DNA of 6,261 bases, taken from contig JBJOGJ010000230.1 in assembly GCA_046048295.1 (NCBI GenBank), forward strand, positions 1 through 6,261, given 5' to 3'. The notes beneath the pieces were generated by a model, which worked only from the letters and a program-made list of their open reading frames with translations, made no database searches and was not told the origin of the DNA. This DNA is from CBDCWA01 sp046048295. Its GTDB lineage: Bacteria; Pseudomonadota; Alphaproteobacteria; Rhizobiales; Hyphomicrobiaceae. A program made the translations under genes and the position numbers. This document shows, piece after piece, positions 1 through 5,831 of the stretch. The first letter of the stretch is position 1. Each line of letters starts with the position of its first letter.

Positions 1-1
1 T

Positions 2-631
2 GCTGCTCGGCCGAACTTATCGGCCCGGATTTTGATCTCATCTTCGCTCCTTTACGGCTACGATGATCTCAAAATCCTCCACTCCCGATTCGCTTCAAAA
101 CGTCTCGTGAATGCTGACGGGGGACACTGGCGCGGGAACTTCGGCCTGATGCTGCCGCTCGACCGTGCGGCCGGGGAGATGGATCACACCTATGAAGCCC
201 TGCATCTCGGCAGCACACGGCGCGGCCCAAAGACGCGGCGGCCGGTGTTGCACGCAATTCTTGGCTGGCATCCCGACGATCTCGAATGGCTGACGCGGGA
301 TCATCTCGCAACGAGTGTCCGCGACGCTCTCAGACACCTTGGCCTCGCTGAGCATCAGGCCGTCTGGGTGACGCACACCGACACCGGCCGCCCGCACGTA
401 CATCTTGTCGTGAACTTGGTACACCCGCAGACGGGAAGCGTGGCGCGGCTTGGCCTCGTGAAGAAACGGATGAGTGCCTATTGTGCGTCCTACGAGAAGG
501 CGCTTGGCGACATCCGCTGCAAGCGGCGCTTCGAGCCGAAGGCCGCCAACGAGAACCGGCAGCGGTTGTCGATGCGAGGGAAGGGAGCGGATAAGCAAAA
601 GGCGAGCATGTCGCTCGCCCCTCGCCCTTGA
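2..631 (+). CDS. Partial relaxase / mobilization nuclease (MobA/VirD2-like)
   Basis: Relaxases nick one strand at the transfer origin of a mobile element and stay bound to the DNA through a tyrosine. The frame is open from base 2, so the true start is probably left of the window; the first in-window start is a TTG at 32 without a clear ribosome binding site. Counting from that TTG, residues 70-80 (RPVLHAILGWH) and the three-histidine metal motif HTDTGRPHVHLVVN at 115-128 (His115, His122, His124) match the relaxase family. The usual N-terminal region with the catalytic tyrosine cannot be recognised here. The protein ends about 70 residues after the metal motif, without the C-terminal extension many relaxases carry. 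Its last codons run through a hairpin that fits a terminator for the opposite strand. I read it as a mobile-element remnant or partial gene. Family assignment is solid; whether it is functional is doubtful. Confidence 0.72.
   Translation, partial: AARPNLSARILISSSLLYGYDDLKILHSRFASKRLVNADGGHWRGNFGLMLPLDRAAGEMDHTYEALHLGSTRRGPKTRRPVLHAILGWHPDDLEWLTRDHLATSVRDALRHLGLAEHQAVWVTHTDTGRPHVHLVVNLVHPQTGSVARLGLVKKRMSAYCASYEKALGDIRCKRRFEPKAANENRQRLSMRGKGADKQKASMSLAPRP
591..619 (-). terminator. Intrinsic terminator of the minus-strand DUF262/HNH gene
   Basis: Read on the minus strand, a perfect 7-bp GC-rich stem (GGCGAGC with GCTCGCC, + positions 613-619 and 601-607) closes a 5-nt loop and is followed at once by TTTTGCTTAT. 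This is the canonical rho-independent layout. It lies about 125 bp past the stop codon of the DUF262/HNH gene and overlaps the last codons of the convergent relaxase frame. There is no T-run on the plus side, so it should act only on leftward transcription. Confidence 0.7.
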
Positions 632-649
632 CGGTCATCGGCATCCCTG

Positions 650-681
650 CCTGTACCGTTCATACAGGATATGCTGTTTTT
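650..681 (+). terminator. Weak possible terminator hairpin after the relaxase frame
   Basis: CCTGTA (650-655) and TACAGG (663-668) form a 6-bp stem with a 7-nt loop, 18 bp after the relaxase stop codon. A TTTTT run (677-681) follows, but eight bases separate it from the stem, which is poor for a canonical terminator. It could serve as a weak stop for rightward transcription between the two convergent genes. Confidence 0.3.
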
Positions 682-742
682 CTGGTCCGAACCAACAGGA
701 AACTTTACAAACCGCCATCCCGAGTAGGTGGGTTGGACGCCC

Positions 743-2578
743 TTAAGCGGCAAGTTCCTCGTCTTCGTCGACATCGTCGTCAGCCACGGCTTCGCTCGTA
801 TCGATCGCAGGCTTGCCCATTGCCTGCGTTACGATCGTAAGCAGTGCGGCTTTCCGATCAGCAAAGAAGTTTGAAAAGTCGTCTGCCCGCAGCAGCGCAG
901 GCTTGATGCAGTGCGTGGAAAGAATTCTGTCCATGTCCGTGCTCGAAAGCTGGACGGCCGCGTCGGACTGCAACTGTGCCAGGTACGCAGACGGGGCGTT
1001 GCCGCCGATCTTGCGGTTGGCACGATAGGAAATCGCCGTCTTGTTGATGATCGAATTGAAGATCTTGGGCGGGATGCCGCTATCCTCGCACCATTTGCGC
1101 GGGAAAATATGATGGATGTCGATGCCCTTCTCGTTGCGGTCGAGATCGACCATGCGCGCCTTCCAAAAGAAGTCCTCGGCCCCGAGCTTCTGCAAAAGAA
1201 CATAAAGACCCCGATAGGCCGCCGAGGTCCGGCTGCGCATTGTCTCTAGTCGAGATGATTGGAAGCCAGCGGCAACGACCGTGGCAGGCACGTCGGCACC
1301 AGCCGCATCGATCCATTTGATCAAGTGCTGCAGGTCGAGCGCGATGCGCGTTTCCGACGCGCTGCCATACAGCTCGCCGAACACGCCACACCAATACCAA
1401 CGAGCAAGCTTGTCCTGCACCTGGGGTTCGAGCCAGCGGTCTCCTATCAATGTGAGCGTGGCAGCCAACGGCACGAGCTGCGCCCGGTAGGGGAGGAAGT
1501 TGGGATGATGGAAGCCGAGATGTCGGAGGAACTGCTCGGCCTCAAGGAAACCTGCCGTCAACCGATCTGCCCACTGCTGGTAGGCTTCGAGCGGCATCGC
1601 CAGAACGTGTTCGCGCTTGGCGCTGACGCCTGTGACTTCCTTTCCTGTCTTGCCCGCTTTGAGGTCACGCTGCTGCAGTTCGTAGGTATGAAGAAGGCTC
1701 ACGCCCTGTAGGAATTCGGTTTCCGAAGTGTCCTTGATGAGGGGCTTGGCAGCAAACTTGGCATGACGGCCCTTCTTACCCTCAAGGCCGAACCAGTCCT
1801 TGCGCAAGTTGAAACCGTCGGCCGCATAGCTGGCGGTTACCAGTTCGAATACCGAGAGTTGAACGCCACCCGTGTTGACCTTCTCGAACACCAAGCAGAC
1901 CGCCTCTTTGCTCGTCTCCTTCTTGAGCTCGATGACCGGCACCTGATAGCTGCGGAACGGCTTCAAAACGAGATTCCGGAATCTCATGTATTGCGTGAAT
2001 CGGTCGGGATAGGCGGCATTGAGCCCTTCCTCCCAGGCATCCGAGTTGAGAATCTGATCGCACGGAAAGTGGAACGACTCGTATTCCTTGGCCGGCGTGC
2101 TGAGATCGAGCTTGATGTCGCGGCCGAAATTCTCCCGCTGCATGCGGTCCTCTCCGACCGCGATAATTGCATCTTCCAGTTCGCCAGGGCCGCTCAGGGC
2201 CTTCTCGATGTTGATGTAGTAGTGGCGCTTAATTTCGCGCTTCTTCTCGTCACGGGTGGTGACCGGCTCGGTCAGCTTCAGGACTTGCGTCAGCGACGTC
2301 AGACGCTGCTGTCCATCAAGGATAAGTCGCTCGGGATCGCGGTTCTTGGCAAGCACGACGCCCTCCACGGGGCGAACCTGGAAACGCGCCTCACCGCCGG
2401 TTTCCAGAAGCATGACAGCGCCAATCGGGAACGAGCGGGCAATACTCACAAGAAGCGAACGGATGTGTTCGTCGTCCCAGACCCATCCCCGCTGAAAGTC
2501 GGGTAGCTGAATCTTCCCTTCGACAATCTCGTCGAGGAGTTTGCTGAGTTCCGTCTTGGTGGAGTCGAATGTCGTCAT
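743..2578 (-). CDS. DUF262 plus DUF1524 (HNH) protein, GmrSD-type restriction endonuclease family
   Basis: A 611-residue single-chain protein joining both halves of the GmrS/GmrD family, whose characterised members (GmrSD, BrxU, SspE) attack invading DNA, usually sensing base or backbone modification and using nucleotide binding in the DUF262 part. Visible motifs: QLPDFQRGWVW at residues 24-34; the DUF262 signature ILDGQQRLTSL at 86-96 (Asp88, Gln90, Gln91, Arg92); FEKVNTGGVQLSVFEL at 231-246; and a C-terminal HNH-like nuclease with DIHHIFPRKW at 487-496 (His489, His490), then Asn512 and Asn521. The tail is strongly acidic (600-608). The reading frame is intact. The ATG at 2578 is preferred because DUF262 proteins begin just before this region; a start at 2665 would add 29 unrelated residues. 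GC in three sampled 60-base lines is about 57%, against about 70% in two lines of folD, which fits acquisition by transfer. It is co-directional with the tRNA gene and convergent with the relaxase. The actual target is unknown. Confidence 0.9.
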   Translation of the reverse strand: MTTFDSTKTELSKLLDEIVEGKIQLPDFQRGWVWDDEHIRSLLVSIARSFPIGAVMLLETGGEARFQVRPVEGVVLAKNRDPERLILDGQQRLTSLTQVLKLTEPVTTRDEKKREIKRHYYINIEKALSGPGELEDAIIAVGEDRMQRENFGRDIKLDLSTPAKEYESFHFPCDQILNSDAWEEGLNAAYPDRFTQYMRFRNLVLKPFRSYQVPVIELKKETSKEAVCLVFEKVNTGGVQLSVFELVTASYAADGFNLRKDWFGLEGKKGRHAKFAAKPLIKDTSETEFLQGVSLLHTYELQQRDLKAGKTGKEVTGVSAKREHVLAMPLEAYQQWADRLTAGFLEAEQFLRHLGFHHPNFLPYRAQLVPLAATLTLIGDRWLEPQVQDKLARWYWCGVFGELYGSASETRIALDLQHLIKWIDAAGADVPATVVAAGFQSSRLETMRSRTSAAYRGLYVLLQKLGAEDFFWKARMVDLDRNEKGIDIHHIFPRKWCEDSGIPPKIFNSIINKTAISYRANRKIGGNAPSAYLAQLQSDAAVQLSSTDMDRILSTHCIKPALLRADDFSNFFADRKAALLTIVTQAMGKPAIDTSEAVADDDVDEDEELAA

Positions 2579-2777
2579 CGTACGCGCTCGCCCTGGTTGG
2601 TCCGGGGAAAGCGTAGCCGATTCGTTCAGGCCACCTCTGCCGCGCCCAGCAAGTACAGCGGGCAAACAGTACCGCCACGTTCGCTCGTGTCACCGCGCAT
2701 CACCGTTTTGGTGTGTGCCCGGTGTGTGCCCAGAGGGATCGCGATTTTGGAGATCTCGTCTAACTATTTGATTTTAT
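2579..2777. other. Gap between tRNA 3' end and DUF262/HNH gene; no gene seen
   Basis: This 199-bp stretch is where the integrase of a tRNA-inserted element is usually found, yet no frame resembles one. It holds the tandem 11-bp repeats, an AT-rich stretch next to the tRNA (2761-2777) and the leader of the minus-strand nuclease gene. Read leftward, I see no hairpin followed by a T-run, so there is no obvious terminator for the tRNA. The Shine-Dalgarno region of the nuclease gene is weak: an AGGG lies about a dozen bases before its ATG. I found no convincing promoter of its own. Confidence 0.5.
2710..2731. repeat. Two perfect tandem 11-bp repeats beside the tRNA gene
   Basis: GGTGTGTGCCC occurs twice head to tail (2710-2720 and 2721-2731), 46 bp beyond the encoded 3' end of the tRNA. 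Short direct repeats at this distance from a tRNA-embedded attachment site are typical of arm-type binding sites for tyrosine integrases, but no integrase is present to confirm that. The repeat is seen; the role is inferred. Confidence 0.5.
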
Positions 2778-2853
2778 TGGTGGAGCCGAGGGGAATCGAA
2801 CCCCTGACCTCTGCAGTGCGATTGCAGCGCTCTCCCATCTGAGCTACGGCCCC
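2778..2853 (-). tRNA. tRNA-Ala (anticodon CGC)
   Basis: The minus strand folds into a complete 76-nt cloverleaf with encoded CCA. The acceptor stem pairs GGGGCCG with CGGCTCC and contains the G3:U70 wobble pair that specifies alanine. The D stem is GCTC/GAGC. The anticodon stem CTGCA/TGCAG closes the loop ATCGCAC, giving anticodon CGC, which reads GCG codons. The T arm is AGGGG, TTCGATT, CCCCT, followed by discriminator A and CCA. Nothing is mispaired, so it should be functional. Its 3' end points toward the accessory genes on the left and would be the natural integration site for a genomic island. Confidence 0.97.
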
Positions 2854-2865
2854 GGCCGAGAGGCC

Positions 2866-2894
2866 ATTTAGGGTGGCGGGCCAGCGCATGTCAA
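2866..2894 (-). promoter_or_regulatory. Sigma-70-type promoter of the tRNA-Ala gene
   Basis: On the minus strand a perfect -35 box TTGACA (+ positions 2889-2894) is followed after 17 bp by CTAAAT (2866-2871), a weak -10 box. The predicted transcription start near 2859 lies just before the mature tRNA 5' end at 2853, as expected for a short tRNA leader. The exact -35 hexamer, the spacing and the position support it despite the poor -10. Confidence 0.6.
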
Positions 2895-3072
2895 GATTGG
2901 GGGTAGGCTGGCCGGTGGCCGACCCAACCCTTGTTTCAATCACCTCCAGTCGCTAGAGAACGAATAAGCATCCGCAGCAGCAGTCGCTGCACCGACTAGC
3001 CCAGGTCCCGCAGGTCGCCGAGCCTACCGGTTCGGACCTTCCTTTTGGCCCAACAATGGTGTGCCCTCGATC
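2895..3072. other. Divergent intergenic region between tRNA-Ala and yggT
   Basis: About 180 bp with no gene. It must carry the promoter for the rightward core genes, but the best pair I can find, TTGTTT at 2931 and TAGAGA at 2954 with a 17-bp spacer, matches consensus at only half its positions. AGGTCC (3003-3008) and GGACCT (3034-3039) could pair in the transcript leader around a 25-nt loop. No known riboswitch is recognised. Confidence 0.3.
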
Positions 3073-3363
3073 ATGCTAGAATTGCTCGGCTTCATCAGCT
3101 ACCTCATCACGCTCTATACCTATGTCGTCATTGCAGCAGTGGTGATGAGCTGGCTCATAAACTTCAATGTCATCAACGCCTACAATCCGTTCGTCAGGAC
3201 GCTCTGGCAGGCACTCGTCGCCGTGACCGAACCACTGCTGAGGCCGATCCGCCGCATGATGCCGGATCTTGGCGGCGTCGACATCTCGCCGATCGTACTG
3301 CTGCTGCTTTGCCTGTTCATCCAAAGCGTCATTATTCCGAACATAGCGAAGGTACTCGTCTGA
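3073..3363 (+). CDS. yggT: YggT family inner-membrane protein
   Basis: A 96-residue hydrophobic protein with two membrane segments, about residues 5-28 and 71-92. Between them lies the family signature: TEPLLRPIRRMMP at 52-64, then LGGVDISPIV at 66-75. This is the normal size for YggT. The molecular function is not settled; homologues have been linked to cell-envelope, osmotic or division-related roles, and none can be read from the sequence. I chose the ATG at 3073 because it gives the usual family N-terminus and length. A GTG at 3061 would add four residues, and neither start has a good ribosome binding site. It is the first gene of a + strand cluster; the next start follows 8 bp after its stop, and the yggT-yggU pairing is common in proteobacteria. 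Confidence 0.9.
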   Translation: MLELLGFISYLITLYTYVVIAAVVMSWLINFNVINAYNPFVRTLWQALVAVTEPLLRPIRRMMPDLGGVDISPIVLLLLCLFIQSVIIPNIAKVLV

Positions 3364-3371
3364 AGAACCGG

Positions 3372-3716
3372 ATGGACGAAGGAGGCACGGCTGGCGATGC
3401 ACTCGCCTGGCGGCGCGTTGCCAGCGGAATCGAGCTCAGCGTCAGGCTGACCCCCAAGTCTGGCAAGGATGCTGTGGAGGGGCTCGGTTCGAACGACGAC
3501 GGCATGGTGTACCTCAAGGCCAGGGTGCGTGCAGTGCCGGAAGACCAAAAGGCGAACCGCGCTCTCGAGAAGCTCGTTGCCAAATGGCTCGGCGTCCCCA
3601 AATCTAGCGTAGCCATCATCAGCGGGGATAAATCCCGGCTCAAAATACTTGCGATTGCGGGAGAGCCGCCGGAACTCTGCGCATTACTCCAGGAACGGCT
3701 TGGACAACTCGGGTAA
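3372..3716 (+). CDS. DUF167 family protein (YggU-like)
   Basis: A small soluble protein of 114 residues, near the family's usual length. Conserved DUF167 blocks are visible: LSVRLTPKSGKDAVEG at 22-37; LKARVRAVPEDQKANRAL at 48-65; and SGDKSRLK at 84-91, where the family carries a conserved SG.SR.K motif. These proteins have an alpha/beta fold, but no biochemical role is firmly established. The ATG at 3372 is preceded by a GAAGA stretch that may act as a weak ribosome binding site, and it lies 8 bp after the yggT stop, so translational coupling is likely. Its own stop is 7 bp before the folD ATG, making yggT, DUF167 and folD a probable single operon. Confidence 0.88.
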   Translation: MDEGGTAGDALAWRRVASGIELSVRLTPKSGKDAVEGLGSNDDGMVYLKARVRAVPEDQKANRALEKLVAKWLGVPKSSVAIISGDKSRLKILAIAGEPPELCALLQERLGQLG

Positions 3717-3723
3717 GACAACC

Positions 3724-4599
3724 ATGAGCGGAGCACGAATTCTCGACGGCAAGGCCATCGCGGCGGACGTCCGGGCACAAGTTGCTGCAGACGTCGCGGC
3801 GCTGCGGCGGGAGAACGGGACCGAGGTCGGGCTTGCCGTGGTGCTGATCGGCGAAGACCCGGCGAGCCAGGTCTACGTCCGCAACAAGGCAAAGCAGACC
3901 GTCGAAGCGGGAATGCGCTCTTTCGAGCACCGACTGCCGGCTGCGACGGGGGAAGGCGAGCTTCTGGCGCTGGTCGGGCAGCTCAATCGCGATCCATCCG
4001 TGCACGGCATCCTGGTGCAGCTGCCGCTGCCCGACCATATCGACGAGCGGAAGGTCATCGAGGCAATCGATCCGGGCAAGGATGTCGATGGCTTCCACCC
4101 GATCAACGCCGGCCGCCTGGCAACGGGACAGGACGCGCTGGTGCCATGTACGCCAACCGGATGCATCCTGCTGGCGAAACGCGCAGCGAGCGATCTCGCG
4201 GGCCTGAACGCCGTCATCATCGGGCGGTCGAATATCGTTGGAAAGCCTGTCGCGCAACTGTTGCTGGCCGAGAACTGCACGGTCACCATCGCGCACTCGC
4301 GGACGCGGGACCTGCCGGGGATTGCGCGCCAGGCCGACCTGCTGGTGGCAGCGGTCGGACGGGCGGAAATGGTGCGGGGCGATTGGATCAAGCCCGGCGC
4401 CATCGTGATCGACGTCGGGATCAACAGGGTTGCCGGTGAGGGCGGCAAGAGCCGGCTTGTCGGTGACGTGGCGTTCGAGGAGGCGCGGCAGGTGGCGGGA
4501 TGGATCACGCCGGTACCCGGCGGGGTCGGGCCGATGACCATCGCGTGCCTGCTAGCGAATACGGTCAAGGCGGCGCGGCTGTCGCTTCAAGCATCCTAG
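3724..4599 (+). CDS. folD: Bifunctional methylenetetrahydrofolate dehydrogenase / methenyltetrahydrofolate cyclohydrolase
   Basis: FolD is a cytosolic enzyme that oxidises 5,10-methylene-THF with NADP+ and hydrolyses the product to 10-formyl-THF, supplying one-carbon units for purines and formyl-methionine. The 291-residue protein is full length. The catalytic YVRNK block is at 51-55 (Tyr51, Lys55 of the YxxxK motif), QLPLP at 99-103 and KDVDGFHP at 119-126 (substrate-site Asp122). The Rossmann-like cofactor part has PCTPTG at 141-146, GRSNIVGKP at 167-175 and HSRTR at 191-195, followed by PVPGGVGPMT at 263-272. No key residue is missing. The ATG at 3724 gives the normal N-terminus. There is no strong Shine-Dalgarno sequence, consistent with coupling to the DUF167 gene that ends 7 bp upstream. 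Confidence 0.97.
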   Translation: MSGARILDGKAIAADVRAQVAADVAALRRENGTEVGLAVVLIGEDPASQVYVRNKAKQTVEAGMRSFEHRLPAATGEGELLALVGQLNRDPSVHGILVQLPLPDHIDERKVIEAIDPGKDVDGFHPINAGRLATGQDALVPCTPTGCILLAKRAASDLAGLNAVIIGRSNIVGKPVAQLLLAENCTVTIAHSRTRDLPGIARQADLLVAAVGRAEMVRGDWIKPGAIVIDVGINRVAGEGGKSRLVGDVAFEEARQVAGWITPVPGGVGPMTIACLLANTVKAARLSLQAS

Positions 4600-4625
4600 C
4601 CGGCGAACCGATCGGGTGCGGTCGG

Positions 4626-4640
4626 GTTTTCCTCGAAAAC
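4626..4640. repeat. Short hairpin in the rppH leader
   Basis: GTTTTC and GAAAAC form a perfect 6-bp inverted repeat around a 3-nt loop, 19 bases before the rppH ATG and 26 bases after the folD stop. It could be a processing site or a leader structure. There is no T-run after it, so it is not a standard terminator, and transcription from folD into rppH is plausible. Confidence 0.3.
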
Positions 4641-4659
4641 GCGAGCGAGAGAAGTGCAA

Positions 4660-5163
4660 ATGAACAGCCCCGACAAGAGTGTCCTCGGTTACCGCCCGTG
4701 CGTCGGTATCATGGTGATCAACCGTGCAGACCTCGTGTGGGTCGGGCGGCGGGCGGACATGCCTGGTGACGCGGAAGGCCCAGGCACCTGGTGGCAGATG
4801 CCGCAGGGTGGGATCGACGAGGACGAAGATCCGCAGCTTGCAGCGAAACGGGAGCTCGCCGAAGAGACGGGGATGACGAGTGTCGAGATCATCGCGGAGA
4901 CTGCCGACTGGCTGACCTACGACCTGCCCGACGACCTGATTGGAGTCGCGTGGGGCGGAAAGTATCGCGGGCAGAAGCAGAAGTGGTTCGCGATGCGGTT
5001 CACGGGCGAGGAGGGCGAAATCGACATCGCGCCGGCCGGACACAAGCCCGAGTTCGACAAATGGAAGTGGGTGCCTTTCGAGACGCTTGCCGACCATGCG
5101 GTGCCCTTCAAGAAAGACGTATACGTTGCAGTGACGCGTGAGTTCTCGAAGCTATTTCGATAA
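4660..5163 (+). CDS. rppH: RNA pyrophosphohydrolase (Nudix hydrolase RppH)
   Basis: RppH removes pyrophosphate from the triphosphorylated 5' end of mRNAs, which opens them to RNase E decay. The 167-residue protein is about the size of its E. coli counterpart. YRPCVGIMV (11-19) and WQMPQGGID (45-53) lead into a complete Nudix box spanning 50-72, with Gly50, Glu56 and the metal-binding core RELAEETG at 64-71 (Glu65, Glu68, Glu69). KYRGQKQKWF at 101-110 and FDKWKWV at 132-138 are typical of RppH rather than of other Nudix enzymes. The ATG at 4660 is preferred because a GAGAGAAG purine tract sits just before it; a GTG at 4654 would add two residues. It lies 60 bp after folD on the same strand. 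Confidence 0.94.
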   Translation: MNSPDKSVLGYRPCVGIMVINRADLVWVGRRADMPGDAEGPGTWWQMPQGGIDEDEDPQLAAKRELAEETGMTSVEIIAETADWLTYDLPDDLIGVAWGGKYRGQKQKWFAMRFTGEEGEIDIAPAGHKPEFDKWKWVPFETLADHAVPFKKDVYVAVTREFSKLFR

Positions 5164-5381
5164 CTTCCAGCGGTTGCCTGGCACGCCCGAAATACCGAGC
5201 CTGCACCAGCACTCATTTGTCAGTTCGCAAGGCTGGTATGACGTTGGCGCACAATCCCTCCGACTGTCTGCAATTCACGTGATTGCGATTGGCGGCGACC
5301 GCGGCTTCATGCGATTGACTTTGCTCGCGCGTGTGGCGGGCAGGATCATTGCCGGCCCCGCCCTACAGGAGCCCGGGCACG
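5164..5381. other. Intergenic region after rppH; no gene supported
   Basis: A 218-bp spacer. A frame opening at a GTG inside rppH (5138) runs through it to 5389, but it has weaker third-position GC bias than its neighbours and no recognisable domain. A TTGACT at 5315-5320 resembles a -35 box, but no -10 box lies at a workable distance. No intrinsic terminator for rppH is visible. The spacer ends with the AGGAG ribosome binding site of the next small gene. Confidence 0.4.
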
Positions 5382-5606
5382 ATGAGTGACAACCACTGGC
5401 ATCGATTTCTCTGGCACGCCGGTGCGGTAGCAGCGGCAATGCTGGTGTGGACGCTTCCACTGGACTTCATGGAGGCATTGGCGGGCTCGATCGTCGCGTT
5501 CTTCCTGGTCAGTGGGGTCGGGGAGCGGCGGCACGGCCCGCTGGCTGGACCGCGCGATATCCGCGCCGACATCGAGGAACGTTTCGGGCGGCGACTTGGG
5601 GAGTAG
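5382..5606 (+). CDS. Small predicted membrane protein, function unknown
   Basis: A 74-residue protein that I do not recognise. Residues 10-27 and 29-46 are hydrophobic and could be two short membrane helices joined by a tight Pro/Asp turn, or one long segment. The C-terminal part (48-74) is charged and arginine-rich (ERRHGPLAG, then RADIEERFGRRLGE) and probably cytosolic. Support for a real gene is an AGGAG ribosome binding site at 5367-5371, ten bases before the ATG, a hydrophobic pattern unlikely in an antisense shadow, and G/C-rich third positions like those of the flanking genes. It may be transcribed alone, since it lies 218 bp after rppH. Confidence 0.6.
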   Translation: MSDNHWHRFLWHAGAVAAAMLVWTLPLDFMEALAGSIVAFFLVSGVGERRHGPLAGPRDIRADIEERFGRRLGE

Positions 5607-5638
5607 GCCCCGCAGAACAACCGAGATTCTTTGATTTT

Positions 5639-5664
5639 CTCAACACGAGCAGGCCGGTGTTGAG
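5639..5664. repeat. 8-bp-stem hairpin downstream of the small membrane gene
   Basis: CTCAACAC (5639-5646) and GTGTTGAG (5657-5664) form a perfect 8-bp stem around a 10-nt loop, 32 bp after the small gene's stop. The stem can be lengthened by U-A and G-U pairs because TTTT precedes it and GAAG follows. The T-run lies before the hairpin rather than after it, so it is not a canonical rho-independent terminator on either strand, though it could protect a transcript 3' end. Confidence 0.5.
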
Positions 5665-5742
5665 GAAGTTCCATGCGGGCGTGCTCCGCGGGCTGTCGCC
5701 CCGGAGGTTTGCGTCGTTCGTTTGTTTCTCCCCATAAAGGGG

Positions 5743-5831
5743 GCGGGACGGCACGGGCCGTCGAACAGTAATTAAGATGGGACCGGAGCCGTCCCGCGCC
5801 TGGGGCACTTGTCGCCCGGCACCGGTCCATC
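5743..5831. repeat. Overlapping, mutually exclusive inverted repeats
   Basis: GCGGGACGGC (5743-5752) is perfectly complementary to GCCGTCCCGC (5788-5797). The same left arm can instead form a local 6-bp hairpin, GACGGC (5747-5752) with GCCGTC (5757-5762) around a 4-nt loop. A second long pair, 5776-5786 with CCGGTCCATC (5822-5831), matches except for one bulged G and encloses the right arm of the first. These structures compete with each other, as in an RNA switch, although no T-run or start codon ties them to a gene here. Confidence 0.5.

Noticed and set aside
1763..2506. Long + strand frame of 247 codons opposite the nuclease gene
   Set aside because: It is the antisense shadow of the DUF262 part, whose motifs are clear on the minus strand.
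2579..2777. Integrase remnant next to the tRNA
   Set aside because: All frames were read; none shows integrase core residues or a family-like N- or C-terminus.
2597..2842. A + strand frame running through the tRNA and ending in a VEPRGIEPLTS-like string
   Set aside because: This is the well-known false protein produced by translating the antisense of a tRNA gene. It has no domain and no supported start.
5138..5389. Frame starting at a GTG inside rppH and ending just inside the small membrane gene
   Set aside because: No ribosome binding site, weak third-position GC bias and no recognisable features. The overlap with its neighbours is explained by chance.
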